NCBI GenBank assembly: GCA_016937945.1
Contig: JAFGVP010000073.1
Location: 1-64,000, forward strand
Length of the DNA: 64,000 nt
Source: Pontiellaceae bacterium
GTDB lineage: Bacteria; Verrucomicrobiota; Kiritimatiellia; Kiritimatiellales; Pontiellaceae
Direction of reading: 5' to 3'
A program made the translations under genes and the position numbers. Positions 1 through 9,104 of this stretch are shown piece after piece; within the stretch, counting starts at the first letter, position 1; each line of letters opens with the position of its first letter. Under the pieces are notes generated by a model. It was not told the DNA's origin. It did not search any database and worked only from the letters and a program-made list of their open reading frames with translations.

Positions 1-154
1 CCGCCTCCCGTTGTTCTCGAGCGGTCTCCCGGACCTGCCGGGCGGTTTCTTTTCTCAGGGACGGTTCTTCAGCAAATGTGCTGTATTGCTGAGCCGACAC
101 GGAGAAGACAGCGGCACCGCTGACAAGGAACACAATGGGTCTGAATAATTTCAT
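1..154 (-). CDS. Partial exported protein, N-terminus only
   Basis: The gene starts at an ATG at 154 and runs off the left edge, so only about 51 residues are visible. They begin MKLFRPIVFLVSGAAVFSVS-A, a typical signal peptide (basic start, hydrophobic core, small residues before an SA-Q cleavage site). After it comes a charged stretch rich in Glu and Arg that could start a coiled coil. It lies 85 bp downstream of the small exported-protein gene and on the same strand as pheT, so it may end that transcript. The family cannot be named from this fragment. Export to the periplasm is well supported; function is unknown. Confidence 0.6.
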   Translation of the reverse strand, partial: MKLFRPIVFLVSGAAVFSVSAQQYSTFAEEPSLRKETARQVRETAREQREA

Positions 155-239
155 AATTTTTTAAGACGCCCCTTTTCCCGCGGGACGGAATAAGCAAAAA
201 ACGGAAAAGACCCGAAAGACGGGGTACAGAAAAACCCGA

Positions 240-545
240 TTAATCAAACGGCGAGATTGTTTCCTGATCGAAAGGCGTGCTACCCAGTGCATCAATCTCA
301 AAAAGCATGGCATCGCCACGCTCCTCAAGCGACTGCACCGATGACGGCTCCGGAACTTCAACGACCGGCGGTGCCACAGGAGGGGCTTCATCGGCAACAG
401 GGATCGCTGCCGGCACGGAGCGATCCGGCTCCGAAATCACTTCGGGCTCCGGCGCGGTGTTTGCTGCCGGACGAATACTATTCGAAGACGCCGCAGCAAC
501 GGCAACCAACGTCAGCAGGATTAGAGCTATACGGGCGGCTTTCAA
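240..545 (-). CDS. Small exported or membrane-anchored Pro/Glu-rich protein
   Basis: A protein of about 101 residues. I place the start at a TTG at 545 because AAAGGA lies six bases before it; another TTG two codons upstream is possible. The N-terminus (KAARIALILLTLVAVAAAS) is a hydrophobic signal or anchor. The rest is low complexity, rich in Pro, Glu, Val and Ala (repeated PEPEV and APPV-like segments), then a short acidic tail ending SPFD. No enzyme domain is visible. It lies about 50 bp downstream of pheT on the same strand and is probably co-transcribed. The composition suggests a flexible periplasmic linker or spacer; I do not recognise a family. Confidence 0.5.
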   Translation of the reverse strand: MKAARIALILLTLVAVAAASSNSIRPAANTAPEPEVISEPDRSVPAAIPVADEAPPVAPPVVEVPEPSSVQSLEERGDAMLFEIDALGSTPFDQETISPFD

Positions 546-596
546 TGGCAATCCTTTGCAGAGTGGATAACCGAAAACCGCCCGGATGTAAAGCCG

Positions 597-3002
597 CTAT
601 CCTTCGCGAAGGGAAGCATCCAGTTGCTTGCAGAGGAAATCCGATAGCTTCTGGTGCGCCTTATTCACCTTTTTATCGGTCAGAGTCTGCTGAGCCGAGC
701 GATAGACAAAGTTATAGGCCAGGCTCTTCTTGCCCTTCTCGATGCCCTTGCCCTGATAAACATCAAACAGCCCGAAGCTTTCCAGATCCTTCGGATCGAC
801 CTTGCGAATCAATACCGCAATATCTTCGTGACGGACGGACTGATCAACAACCAGCGCAATATCACGACTCATGGAGGGGAACTGCGCGAGATCCTTCGTC
901 TTGGCGACCGTAAAGGCATTTTTCAGCAGGGCATTCAGCTTCAGCTCGGCCGCGGCCACCGGACCGGACAAACGCCATTCCGAGCGGGCGGTCTTGTTAA
1001 CCAATCCCATGCAACCGACGGCTTCACCATCGAGCTCAATCGTCACCGCCTTGCCGCCTTCGAATTCAGGACGGTCTTCAGCCTTAAAGGTGACATTCTC
1101 AAGCTGCTGGGCCGCCAGCAACTGCTCCAGCAGACCTTTCATCCAGACAAACATTTCCTCTTCGGATACTGGAGCCCGCTTGTTGAGCAGTGAACGGCCG
1201 ACCGGTCCCATCATGCCAAGCGATACGGTTTCGGCCTGAACCGGCACCCCATCAACACGATTAAATACCCGACCCAGTTCATAGAAGCAGGCTTCATGAA
1301 TCTGACGCGAATGGTTGCGGCCGAGGCTTTCAACCAACTGAGGAATCAGCGAGGTACGCATCACCGACTGATCCATGCTGATTGGATGCGGCAGCTCTTC
1401 GCGGCTATCGCGGTTTTCTTTGTTAAAGAGATCCAGCAGCGGATGATTCACCAGCGTATAGTTCATGATTTCGCTGACGCCCAGCCCCTGCAGGCGATCA
1501 CGTAGCTCAGATACGGCCCGTACGCGCGAATCATCGGCTTCGGGAATCACCTTGGCCAACGGCGTCTTGGCCGGCACATTGTCAACCCCGTGAATACGGG
1601 CGATTTCCTCGACCAGATCAACTTCGCGCTCCAGGTCCAGACGGAAGCTCGGCACCACCGCGACAGCGGTTTCGCCATGATCCTCCTCCAGCCCGATTTC
1701 CAGGGCGGTGAAAATCCGGCGCATTTCATCCACGCTGACGCCGGAACCGATCATTCCCTCCACGCGGGTGTAGCTGAACGGTATCCGAACGGTATCCGTA
1801 GGCTTCGGATAGACATCCACCACGCCGGAGCAAAGCTTTGCCCCGGCCAGTTCGCCCATCAGGGCAGCTGCACGGCGACTGGCCCACTCCACGGAATCAA
1901 CATTCACGCCACGCTGAAAACGGTAGGAGGAATCGGTGCTTAGTCCGAGCTTCTTGGCCGTATGACGGATGGTCGAGGTTTCGAAGGCAGCGGCCTCCAG
2001 CAGAATGGTCGAGGTCGAATCGCTGATTTCACTGACGTTGCCACCCATGACGCCGGCCACGGCCGACGGCTTTTCGGCATCGGCAATCACCAGCATTTCT
2101 TCGGTAAGCGTACGTTCGATATCATCAAGGGTCTGCATCTTTTCACCGGCACGGGCGTTGCGGACAATGATGGTGCTTTCAGCCACCAGATCTTTGTCGA
2201 AGGCGTGCAGCGGATGACCGGTTTCAAGCATGACATAGTTGGTAATGTCCACCACGTTGCTGATCGGACGGATCCCGGCGGCCTCGAGCCGCTTCTGCAT
2301 CCATTCCGGCGCCGGACCGATTTCCGCGCCTTTCAGTACACGGGCGGTGTAGCGGGGGCATTTCCCTGGCTCTTCGACAACCACGGAAACCTCTTCGTCA
2401 ACCGCATTTTCAGTTTCGTTGATTTCGATGGCCGGCAACTTGAGTTCGGTTCCGTAAAGTACCGCCATTTCGCGGGCCACGCCGATCATGGAGAGACAGT
2501 CAGGGCGATTGGGCGTGATTTCGAGTTCAATCACCGTCTCCGGCTCGCCCCACACGGATACAAAAGGCGTTCCGGGTTCCAGCGCCGCATCAAGAACCAA
2601 TAGGCCGGAGTGATCCTCGCCCAATCCGAGCTCATCCTTTGCGCAGAGCATGCCCATCGACTGTACACCGCGAATCTTGGCCTTCTTGAGCGTAATACCG
2701 CAGGGCAGCGTGGTGCCGACCGGTGCAAAGGGATATTTTCCTCCGGCGTCGACATTCGGTGCACCGCAGACCACCTGCATGGTTTCCTCGGCGCCATAGG
2801 TGACGGTGCAGAGGCGTAGCTTGTCGGCATCCGGATGGGGCTCAACGGCCAGCACCTCGCCCACCACCACACCGGCAAAATCGGAGCCGATCGTTTCAAT
2901 CGCCTCCACCTCAAGTCCCGCAAAGGTCAGCTTATCTGCCAGCCCTTCAATGGTGTCCTCAAAATCAACATATTCCTTCAGCCAACTGACCGGTACTTTC
3001 AT
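597..3002 (-). CDS. pheT: Phenylalanyl-tRNA synthetase beta subunit
   Basis: PheT, 801 residues, forms the alpha2-beta2 enzyme that charges tRNA-Phe in the cytoplasm. Domains in order: the N-terminal MKVPVSWLKEYVDFED segment, an EMAP/tRNA-binding OB fold (about 40-150), B3/B4 editing region, the B5 domain, the catalytic-like core, and the C-terminal ferredoxin-like anticodon-binding domain (FPSMSRDIALVVD). I chose the ATG at 3002 over an upstream in-frame start because the family begins MKV and a GGAGAAG ribosome site precedes it. No pheS is seen in the 195-bp gap upstream or beyond it, so pheS lies elsewhere. It is divergent from the histidine kinase at 3198. Length is normal. Confidence 0.97.
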   Translation of the reverse strand: MKVPVSWLKEYVDFEDTIEGLADKLTFAGLEVEAIETIGSDFAGVVVGEVLAVEPHPDADKLRLCTVTYGAEETMQVVCGAPNVDAGGKYPFAPVGTTLPCGITLKKAKIRGVQSMGMLCAKDELGLGEDHSGLLVLDAALEPGTPFVSVWGEPETVIELEITPNRPDCLSMIGVAREMAVLYGTELKLPAIEINETENAVDEEVSVVVEEPGKCPRYTARVLKGAEIGPAPEWMQKRLEAAGIRPISNVVDITNYVMLETGHPLHAFDKDLVAESTIIVRNARAGEKMQTLDDIERTLTEEMLVIADAEKPSAVAGVMGGNVSEISDSTSTILLEAAAFETSTIRHTAKKLGLSTDSSYRFQRGVNVDSVEWASRRAAALMGELAGAKLCSGVVDVYPKPTDTVRIPFSYTRVEGMIGSGVSVDEMRRIFTALEIGLEEDHGETAVAVVPSFRLDLEREVDLVEEIARIHGVDNVPAKTPLAKVIPEADDSRVRAVSELRDRLQGLGVSEIMNYTLVNHPLLDLFNKENRDSREELPHPISMDQSVMRTSLIPQLVESLGRNHSRQIHEACFYELGRVFNRVDGVPVQAETVSLGMMGPVGRSLLNKRAPVSEEEMFVWMKGLLEQLLAAQQLENVTFKAEDRPEFEGGKAVTIELDGEAVGCMGLVNKTARSEWRLSGPVAAAELKLNALLKNAFTVAKTKDLAQFPSMSRDIALVVDQSVRHEDIAVLIRKVDPKDLESFGLFDVYQGKGIEKGKKSLAYNFVYRSAQQTLTDKKVNKAHQKLSDFLCKQLDASLREG

Positions 3003-3034
3003 AAATTCTTCTCCGCATGCAAAAATGAGCGTTC

Positions 3035-3063
3035 TGTATACCGTTTGCCGCAAAACGGCTCAA
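3035..3063 (-). promoter_or_regulatory. Probable sigma-70 type promoter of pheT
   Basis: On the minus strand TTGAGC (3058-3063) is followed after 17 bp by TATACA (3035-3040), a fair match to -35 and -10 hexamers. The pheT start codon is about 33 bp further on. The call rests on hexamer match and position alone. Confidence 0.45.
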
Positions 3064-3197
3064 GCCATTCGTAAGGAGGAATCCGCTCCAGCCGGCCTCG
3101 CCGGACCTGCGAAAAACGAAATGCTGCATAAAAGATCCCGCCCCTACATGGCACACGGATTGCTATGTACGTTTCAATACCATGAAAGCGATTACTC

Positions 3198-4817
3198 ATG
3201 ACAAAATCAGGAATCAAACGAGCTCCCCAGTTTTTATCACTGTTTCTACCGGCGGTAGCGGGAGCCGTTCTGGTCTCATCACTCTTCATCTACTACCAGC
3301 AAAAAACAGCGCAGGCTTCGAGACAGCCCTGTGAACATATCCTGCAGGAGGCACCGCAGGCGGATATTCCTCGCGAAACCCTGTTGCTTAATCACAAGGC
3401 CTCGTTGCTCACCCTGATCGCCGCCAACATCTCCTTTCTGGCCCTGACTGCCATCGGCGCACTGAAACTCATTGAGGCCAATGAGAAGCGCGACGATGCC
3501 GAACGTTCACTACGCATTACAAATCAGGAATTGGAAAAGCAGTCGCGAGAGCTCTCTAACTCCAACGCGAGCCTGCAGGAAAACATGATGAAACTGGCCC
3601 GGGCCGTGGAAGAAAAAGGCCGGCTGGCAAACGAGCTTCGACAGGCACAGAAAATGGAGGCGATCGGCACACTGGCCGGCGGCGTTGCCCACAATTTCAA
3701 CAATATCCTGACCCCGATTCTCGGCAATGCCCAGATGGCCCAGCTTGAACTCGATCCGGATCATCCGTTGCAGACCGAACTGACGGAAATTCTTCATGCG
3801 GCCCAACGCGCCAAGGAGCTGGTTCAGCAGATTATGTCGTTCAGCCGACAGAATGATCAGCAGCACGTTCAGGTTAACATCGCCACGCTGGCCTCGGAAA
3901 CATGCAAACTGCTGCGTTCATCACTCCCCGCGTCTATCGAGATCCGACTCAACATTGCGCCGGAATGCCCGGGCATTATGGGCGAACCGTCACAGGTACA
4001 GCAGATCATTATGAATCTGGCCACGAATGCCTATCATGCCATGCGAGAAACCGGAGGCACGTTGAGCATCAGCCTCTCCGCCCGGGAACTCAATCTTGCT
4101 GACTGCGGCACGCCGTATGAGATTGCTCCCGGCACCTATGTCCGGCTTTCCATTGAAGATACCGGTACCGGCATTCCCTCGGAAATCCGGGATCGTATTT
4201 TCGAGCCCTACTTCACCACTAAGGAGGTCGGCGAAGGAACCGGCATGGGGCTGTCGCTGGTTCACGCCTACATCAAGGGGCTGCACGGCAGGATTTCCGT
4301 GGACTCCACTCCAGGCAAAGGAACGGCATTTCACATCGATCTTCCGATAACCTATGCAATGGATCACGAAGCGCCGGCAACCCAAACCGGAACGGCCATG
4401 GCCGGGAGCGAATCCATCCTGCTGGTTGATGACGACACCCATGTTCTGGAAACAGAGTCACGTATTCTCCGCCGGTGCGGCTATCAGGTGACCACAGCGG
4501 CCAACGGGATCCAGGCACTCGCCATCTTCACCCGCGCGCCGGACCGCTTCGACCTGCTGATGACCGACATGACGATGCCCGACATGAACGGCATTGCCCT
4601 GATCCGCTCCGTCAAAACGCTTCGGCCCGACTTAACAGCCATTCTCTGCACCGGATATAACGACGTCATTGAAGCGGATGTTGATCCGGAACGCACCATC
4701 GACCGCATCCTGAAAAAGCCGGCCACGATCGAGGAAATCACCAACATTGTCCGCAACGTGCTGGATCATTACCGGTCCGACCACACCGCTCCGTGGAAAC
4801 AGATGGTTCGTAAGTAA
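3198..4817 (+). CDS. Hybrid sensor histidine kinase with C-terminal receiver
   Basis: A 539-residue membrane kinase. Membrane segments are at about 13-32 and 69-92 with a short periplasmic loop, followed by a coiled coil (about 95-150). The dimerisation helix carries the phospho-acceptor His in GGVAHNFNNILTPI (near 165), of the NtrB-like HNFNN type. An ATPase domain follows, with EDTGTGIP and GTGMGLSL boxes. A receiver domain occupies about 405-525, with its phospho-acceptor Asp in LLMTDMTMPDMNG. The sensing loop is very short, so the signal may come from the membrane or from partner proteins. The downstream genes are a receiver-phosphatase and a STAS protein, so this kinase probably drives that module. 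Confidence 0.92.
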   Translation: MTKSGIKRAPQFLSLFLPAVAGAVLVSSLFIYYQQKTAQASRQPCEHILQEAPQADIPRETLLLNHKASLLTLIAANISFLALTAIGALKLIEANEKRDDAERSLRITNQELEKQSRELSNSNASLQENMMKLARAVEEKGRLANELRQAQKMEAIGTLAGGVAHNFNNILTPILGNAQMAQLELDPDHPLQTELTEILHAAQRAKELVQQIMSFSRQNDQQHVQVNIATLASETCKLLRSSLPASIEIRLNIAPECPGIMGEPSQVQQIIMNLATNAYHAMRETGGTLSISLSARELNLADCGTPYEIAPGTYVRLSIEDTGTGIPSEIRDRIFEPYFTTKEVGEGTGMGLSLVHAYIKGLHGRISVDSTPGKGTAFHIDLPITYAMDHEAPATQTGTAMAGSESILLVDDDTHVLETESRILRRCGYQVTTAANGIQALAIFTRAPDRFDLLMTDMTMPDMNGIALIRSVKTLRPDLTAILCTGYNDVIEADVDPERTIDRILKKPATIEEITNIVRNVLDHYRSDHTAPWKQMVRK

Positions 4818-5002
4818 CTGTTTTCTGCGAACCGCGTCTCTTAACCGGTCGAAACAGACGAGAATGTTGTAGATACCGCACATCGAACAATTCCGCTCGC
4901 GAATCCGGTCCGATCCGACCTGCACACGTCTTTGCACACTCCACAGATTGACACTCCCGTACGATTCAATAGAATCACGACCGACAAGAGGGTGAATAAA
5001 CA

Positions 5003-6169
5003 TTGAATGTCCCGAATCAAGATCAGCCGTTAATCCTGTGTATTGACGATGAAGACGTTGTCCGGCGAATTATCAGGAAATATCTGGAGCGCGCGGGATA
5101 CAGGGTCGTCGAGGCCGGAGATGGAGAAGCAGGATTAGAGCTATTCAATCGCGAACGACCCGATTTGGTGATGGTCGATCTGCGCATGCCGAAGATGGAC
5201 GGACTGGAGGTGCTGTCGCGCATCACTGCGCAGGCCCCCGACACCCCGGTTATCGTCGCATCCGGAGCAGGCGTCATGGATGATGCTATTCAGGCCCTCC
5301 GACTGGGTGCGTGGGACTACCTGCTTAAACCGATCTCGAACGTGGAAATTCTTCATCACACCCTGGAAAGGAGTCTGGAGCGATCCCGACTGATCAGGAT
5401 GAATGATGAATTCAGAAAGCGCCTGGAAGAAAAACTGGAGCTGATTCAGGATGACGCCACGGCAGCAAGACGGATCCAATATCAACTGATGCCGCCGCCA
5501 CAGGCCCAATGCGGCCCCTACCATATTCAACGATCCATCCTCTCATCCCTGCTGCTGAGCGGCGACTTCCTTGATTATTTCGAGATGGACCGGAACCATC
5601 TCGCATTCTATGCCGCCGATGTTTCGGGACACAGGGTTTCCTCAGCGCTCGTTACGGTCATGCTGAAAAGCTTCATGAACACCTACCGGAACAAGGCCTG
5701 CTCGCGCCCCAGCGGAACGTTCGATTCCGCCGATGCGATGACCGAACTGAACCCCGTTTTCATCCGGGAAAAACTGAATAAACATGTAGCTATGTTTTTC
5801 GGAATCCTCAATACAGCCGACAACACCCTGAACTATTGTAGCTGCGGCCAGTTTCCCTACCCGATTCTCCACCAAAACGGGAAAGCCGGACTGATTGACA
5901 ACAGCAGAAACCTGCCCATCGGCATGATCGAATCCGCAGAATACAGCAGCGAACAGATTCAACTGCCCGATGCCTTTCGACTTAACATTTTCTCGGATGG
6001 GGCTCTTGAACTTCTCGATCACACAACTCTTGACGAAAAGGTCGAATATCTCATGACCCTGAACACCGAACAATCCATCCGTCAATTTTTCGACCACGCC
6101 AAAAACCTCGAGGAACTGCCGGATGATATCTCAATACTTTCCATTGGAAAGGATGCGAACCATGGATGA
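5003..6169 (+). CDS. Response regulator with PP2C/SpoIIE phosphatase output (RsbU-like)
   Basis: A 388-residue protein. An N-terminal receiver (about 8-125) has acidic pocket residues in CIDDED and the phospho-acceptor Asp in LVMVDLRMPKMDG. A helical linker follows (about 130-165). The SpoIIE-type PP2C domain (about 165-380) shows metal-binding Asp residues in YAADVSGH and FSDGALEL. The start is a TTG at 5003, supported by AAGAGGGTGA eight bases upstream. Family knowledge: such proteins dephosphorylate a STAS anti-anti-sigma factor when their receiver is phosphorylated. The next gene overlaps by eight bases and encodes exactly such a STAS protein. The upstream kinase gene is 185 bp away. Confidence 0.92.
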   Translation: MNVPNQDQPLILCIDDEDVVRRIIRKYLERAGYRVVEAGDGEAGLELFNRERPDLVMVDLRMPKMDGLEVLSRITAQAPDTPVIVASGAGVMDDAIQALRLGAWDYLLKPISNVEILHHTLERSLERSRLIRMNDEFRKRLEEKLELIQDDATAARRIQYQLMPPPQAQCGPYHIQRSILSSLLLSGDFLDYFEMDRNHLAFYAADVSGHRVSSALVTVMLKSFMNTYRNKACSRPSGTFDSADAMTELNPVFIREKLNKHVAMFFGILNTADNTLNYCSCGQFPYPILHQNGKAGLIDNSRNLPIGMIESAEYSSEQIQLPDAFRLNIFSDGALELLDHTTLDEKVEYLMTLNTEQSIRQFFDHAKNLEELPDDISILSIGKDANHG

Positions 6170-6653
6170 GGGACGCGTCATGTATGCCGAGACGACCGGC
6201 ATCTATCTTATTCAGCTGATCGGCAACGTGCGCTATACCATCAGCCGGGGACTCGACAAACTGATCAACCGAATCAGCCGGGATGAGAACGCACGGGAGA
6301 TTATCATAGACCTCGCAGATACCCAGTTTATGGACAGCACCAACCTGGGACTGCTCGCCAAACTTGCGACTGTCTCGCATGAAAAATTCAATACATACCC
6401 CCTGCTGATCTCCAACAACCGAAACATCAATCTGATTCTGGACAGCATGGGTTTTCAGCAAATCTTCCGCATGACCTCCGGTCGAGCAACATCCGCTTCC
6501 TCCCCCCTGCGGTTTCAGGATATTTCCGATCCCGGCAGCCCATCGGCCAATATACTGCTGGAAGCGCACCGCCAACTAAGCGGAATGAATGCAAAAAACG
6601 CCGAAACGTTCCATGATGTAATCGAACTGCTGACCGAAGATTCTGCTGTTTAA
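6162..6653 (+). CDS. STAS-domain anti-sigma factor antagonist (RsbV/SpoIIAA-like)
   Basis: 163 residues. I place the start at the ATG at 6162, within the stop region of the phosphatase gene, with GGAAAGG upstream. The STAS fold covers about 1-105. The usual phosphorylation site is in the segment DTQFMDSTNLGLLAKL, where the Ser after Asp is the expected target of an RsbW-type kinase. A C-terminal tail of about 50 residues is longer than in a minimal STAS protein and has no recognised domain. No RsbW-type anti-sigma kinase or sigma gene is present in the window, so those partners must be elsewhere. Confidence 0.88.
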   Translation: MDEGRVMYAETTGIYLIQLIGNVRYTISRGLDKLINRISRDENAREIIIDLADTQFMDSTNLGLLAKLATVSHEKFNTYPLLISNNRNINLILDSMGFQQIFRMTSGRATSASSPLRFQDISDPGSPSANILLEAHRQLSGMNAKNAETFHDVIELLTEDSAV

Positions 6654-6836
6654 TACCAATGATTGATAGGTTTTTGGATTTTCAAGGCCGGCGGCGATAC
6701 GTACCGACAGGTGATTGCGCGCAAGCAAGCAATCTTCGCCTGCAAAAACTAAATCCTACAATCTAACTGTAAACGGTATAATACCTGGTTCCCTCGCGGA
6801 CTCCATGATCAATCGACCGCTCATCCTCATAAAACA

Positions 6837-6870
6837 AAAAAAACCGCCCCCGAAAGAGAGCGGTTTTTAC
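6837..6870 (-). terminator. Rho-independent terminator of rpsD
   Basis: The arms AACCGC and GCGGTT with a short loop are flanked by A-rich and T-rich runs on both sides. It lies 20 bp past the rpsD stop and could also stop transcription arriving from the STAS gene on the other strand. The remaining 6654-6836 stretch shows no gene. Confidence 0.8.
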
Positions 6871-6887
6871 GTTCCGAAAGGAACCCA

Positions 6888-7490
6888 TTAGCGGGCGTAG
6901 AATTCGACAACCAGCGAGATTTCGCAGGTTACCGGAACTTCTTCCATGGAGGGAAGGCGGTTCAGCTCAGCCGTCAGTTCCTTGTCGTTGGCCGTAACAT
7001 AATCAGGTGTCTTGGCAACCTGCTGGGCCAGAACAAATACATCGAGGTCCTTGGACTTTTCACGAACGGTGATCTTGTCGCCGACGCGCAGCTGGAAGGA
7101 AGGAATGTTTACCTTCTGACCGTTTACACGGAAATGACCATGGGAAACCATCTGACGAGCCTGGTAGATGGTACGCGCCATGCCGGCACGCAGGATAACG
7201 GCGTCCAGACGGCACTCGAGCATCTGAAGCATAACTTCACCGGTGTTGCCCGGCTTACGTACAGCCTTTGCAAACACGTTGCGGAGCTGCTTTTCGCTCA
7301 GGTTGTACTGATAGCGCAGACGCTGCTTTTCGGTCAGCTGCTTACCATAGTCGGACTGCTTGCCGCGACGGCGGTTCGGGCCGTGCTGACCCGGTACATT
7401 CGGGCGGCGTTCCAGATACTTTTCAGATTTCGGGGTCAGAGCGATGCCGAGACGACGCGCCTTCTTGATTTTCGGTCCAGTATATTTCAT
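6888..7490 (-). CDS. rpsD: 30S ribosomal protein S4
   Basis: S4, 200 residues, binds 16S rRNA early in small-subunit assembly. The N-terminus MKYTGPKIKKARRLG, the KYLERRPNVPGQHG segment and the S4 RNA-binding domain (about 90-155, ILRAGMARTIYQARQMVSHGHFRVNG) are all visible. The zinc-binding Cys set of some S4 proteins is absent, so this is a C-minus type. AAAGGAATAAA precedes the ATG. The gene stands alone rather than in a ribosomal-protein operon. It has its own strong-looking promoter about 170 bp upstream and a terminator directly behind it. Confidence 0.97.
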   Translation of the reverse strand: MKYTGPKIKKARRLGIALTPKSEKYLERRPNVPGQHGPNRRRGKQSDYGKQLTEKQRLRYQYNLSEKQLRNVFAKAVRKPGNTGEVMLQMLECRLDAVILRAGMARTIYQARQMVSHGHFRVNGQKVNIPSFQLRVGDKITVREKSKDLDVFVLAQQVAKTPDYVTANDKELTAELNRLPSMEEVPVTCEISLVVEFYAR

Positions 7491-7660
7491 TTTATTCCTT
7501 TCATATTTCCCGCGTGCACCCCTGCAAATTAAGCCGGCATTACCGGCCGCCCGTTATGGATTGTTTCGAATCCGGGCGCTCGCCCCGCACCATGCGGTAT
7601 TTGTTTCTTCGGCGATGATCCTTCGGTCGGGATTCCGTTTTACGGGAAACAAGACGGGCA

Positions 7661-7688
7661 TTTATATCGGATGGATTTTTTGAGTCAA
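7661..7688 (-). promoter_or_regulatory. Strong sigma-70 type promoter of rpsD
   Basis: On the minus strand TTGACT (7683-7688), a 16-bp spacer and TATAAA (7661-7666) give a near-consensus promoter. Transcription would begin near 7655, leaving a leader of about 165 nt before rpsD. The 7491-7795 gap otherwise holds only this leader and the divergent pfp promoter. Confidence 0.65.
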
Positions 7689-7734
7689 CCCCGTTTACCT
7701 GCAAATATTTACGGACTCAAAACGAGTGGAGGGC

Positions 7735-7762
7735 TTGATTTAAGGCGTTAATCGCATAAAGT
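7735..7762 (+). promoter_or_regulatory. Possible promoter of the phosphofructokinase gene
   Basis: TTGATT (7735-7740), a 16-bp spacer and TAAAGT (7757-7762) lie 34 bp before the start codon. The match is moderate. An AGGAGGG ribosome site follows. Confidence 0.35.
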
Positions 7763-7795
7763 TCGGGCCCCATTTAAATCAAACAGGAGGGAAAA

Positions 7796-9019
7796 ATGGC
7801 AGCAGCCAAGACGATTGAAGGAAACATGCTCATCGCCCAGAGCGGCGGACCGACCGCCGTGATCAACCAAAGCCTGATCGGCGCCGTGATGGAAGCCAAG
7901 AAGCACAAAGAGATCAAGAATATCTACGGGGCACTCCACGGCATTCAGGGCATTCTCGATGAAACCCTCATCAACCTGAAGAAGGAATCCAAGGCCACGC
8001 TCGAAGCGGTTGCCAACACGCCGTCCTCGGCCCTCGGATCCGTCCGGCGCAAACCGACTCCGGAAGACTGTGCCGCCATCTTCAAGGTGCTTGAAAAATA
8101 TGACATTCGCTATTTCTTCTATATCGGCGGCAACGACTCGGCTGAAACCACGCACATCATCAACGAAGAAGCCAAGAAGGCTAAATACCAGCTTCGCTGT
8201 TTCCACATATGCAAGACTATTGATAATGACCTCCGCCAGAATGACCACACCCCGGGCTTCGGCAGTGCCGGCAAGTTTGTGGCTCAGGCCTTCATGGGCG
8301 ACAACCTTGATAACGTCGCACTCGGCGGCGTTAAGATCAACATCATCATGGGCCGCCACGCCGGCTTCCTGACGGCCGCCGCCGCACTGGCCCGTCAGGA
8401 CGAGGAAGACGGGCCCCACCTGATCTATCTTCCGGAACGCCCCTTCTCCATGACTCAGTTCATCAAGGATGTGAAAGCGGTTCACGATAAGCTCGGCCGC
8501 TGCGTGATCGCCGTATCCGAAGGGATTGCCGATGAAAAGGGCACGCCGATCGTCACCCTCGGCTCCGCCGCCAAGGAAGTCGACTCGCACGGCAACGTTC
8601 AGCTCAGCGGCACCGGAGCCCTCGGCGATATCCTGGCCCAGGAGATCAAGGACAAGACCGGGATCTCCCGCGTACGCGCAGACACCTTCGGCTACCTGCA
8701 GCGCTCCTTCGCCGGATGCGTTTCTGAAGTGGATGCCAAGGAAGCCTTCGGCGTCGGCGCAACGGCCGTGAAGGAAGCCATCAGCGGCAACAAAGACGGC
8801 TCCATCGCCATCAAGCGCAAGCCCGGTAAGAAGTATGCGGTTGAATTCAAGCGCGTTCCGCTCAAGAGCGTCGCAAAGGAAACCCAGCACATGCCGGCAA
8901 AATTCATTAACAAGGACGGCAACAACGTGACTCAGGCATTCATCGACTACGCGGCGCCGATTGTCGGCAAACTGCCGAAGATCGGTAAATTCAAACGCGT
9001 GCCCGTTGCCAAGAAATAA
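7796..9019 (+). CDS. pfp: Pyrophosphate-dependent 6-phosphofructokinase
   Basis: A 407-residue cytoplasmic PFK-family enzyme that interconverts fructose 6-phosphate and fructose 1,6-bisphosphate. The N-terminal QSGGPTAVINQSL loop, the GGNDSAETT loop, CKTIDNDL with the catalytic Asp, and MGRHAGFLTA are all present. Known family rules link an Asp in the GGxDS position and a Lys before TIDND to pyrophosphate rather than ATP as phosphoryl donor, and both are seen here. A strong AGGAGGG ribosome site sets the start. The following MFS gene is 85 bp downstream past a hairpin repeat. PPi-linked glycolysis is common in anaerobes and in PVC bacteria. Confidence 0.94.
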   Translation: MAAAKTIEGNMLIAQSGGPTAVINQSLIGAVMEAKKHKEIKNIYGALHGIQGILDETLINLKKESKATLEAVANTPSSALGSVRRKPTPEDCAAIFKVLEKYDIRYFFYIGGNDSAETTHIINEEAKKAKYQLRCFHICKTIDNDLRQNDHTPGFGSAGKFVAQAFMGDNLDNVALGGVKINIIMGRHAGFLTAAAALARQDEEDGPHLIYLPERPFSMTQFIKDVKAVHDKLGRCVIAVSEGIADEKGTPIVTLGSAAKEVDSHGNVQLSGTGALGDILAQEIKDKTGISRVRADTFGYLQRSFAGCVSEVDAKEAFGVGATAVKEAISGNKDGSIAIKRKPGKKYAVEFKRVPLKSVAKETQHMPAKFINKDGNNVTQAFIDYAAPIVGKLPKIGKFKRVPVAKK

Positions 9020-9023
9020 TGAA

Positions 9024-9090
9024 AACCACGGAATACACTGAAAACACGGAACTGATCCTTCCTTCAGTGTATTCCGTGTATTCAGTGGTT
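9024..9090. repeat. Intergenic inverted repeat built from GGAATACAC-like units
   Basis: AACCAC at 9024-9029 pairs with GTGGTT at 9085-9090. Between them both arms are built from iterations of a GGAATACACTGA-like unit, giving a long imperfect stem. It fills the gap between pfp and the MFS gene and may act as a terminator or RNA-stability element. It resembles the other hairpin repeats at 36.2-36.5 and 57.5 kb in style. Confidence 0.7.
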
Positions 9091-9104
9091 TGAAAAAGCC
9101 CTGA

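Noticed and set aside
4818-5002. tRNA or other RNA gene in the gap between kinase and phosphatase genes
   Set aside because: No cloverleaf arms or TTCGA-type loop in a workable arrangement were found; the same holds for the other intergenic gaps.
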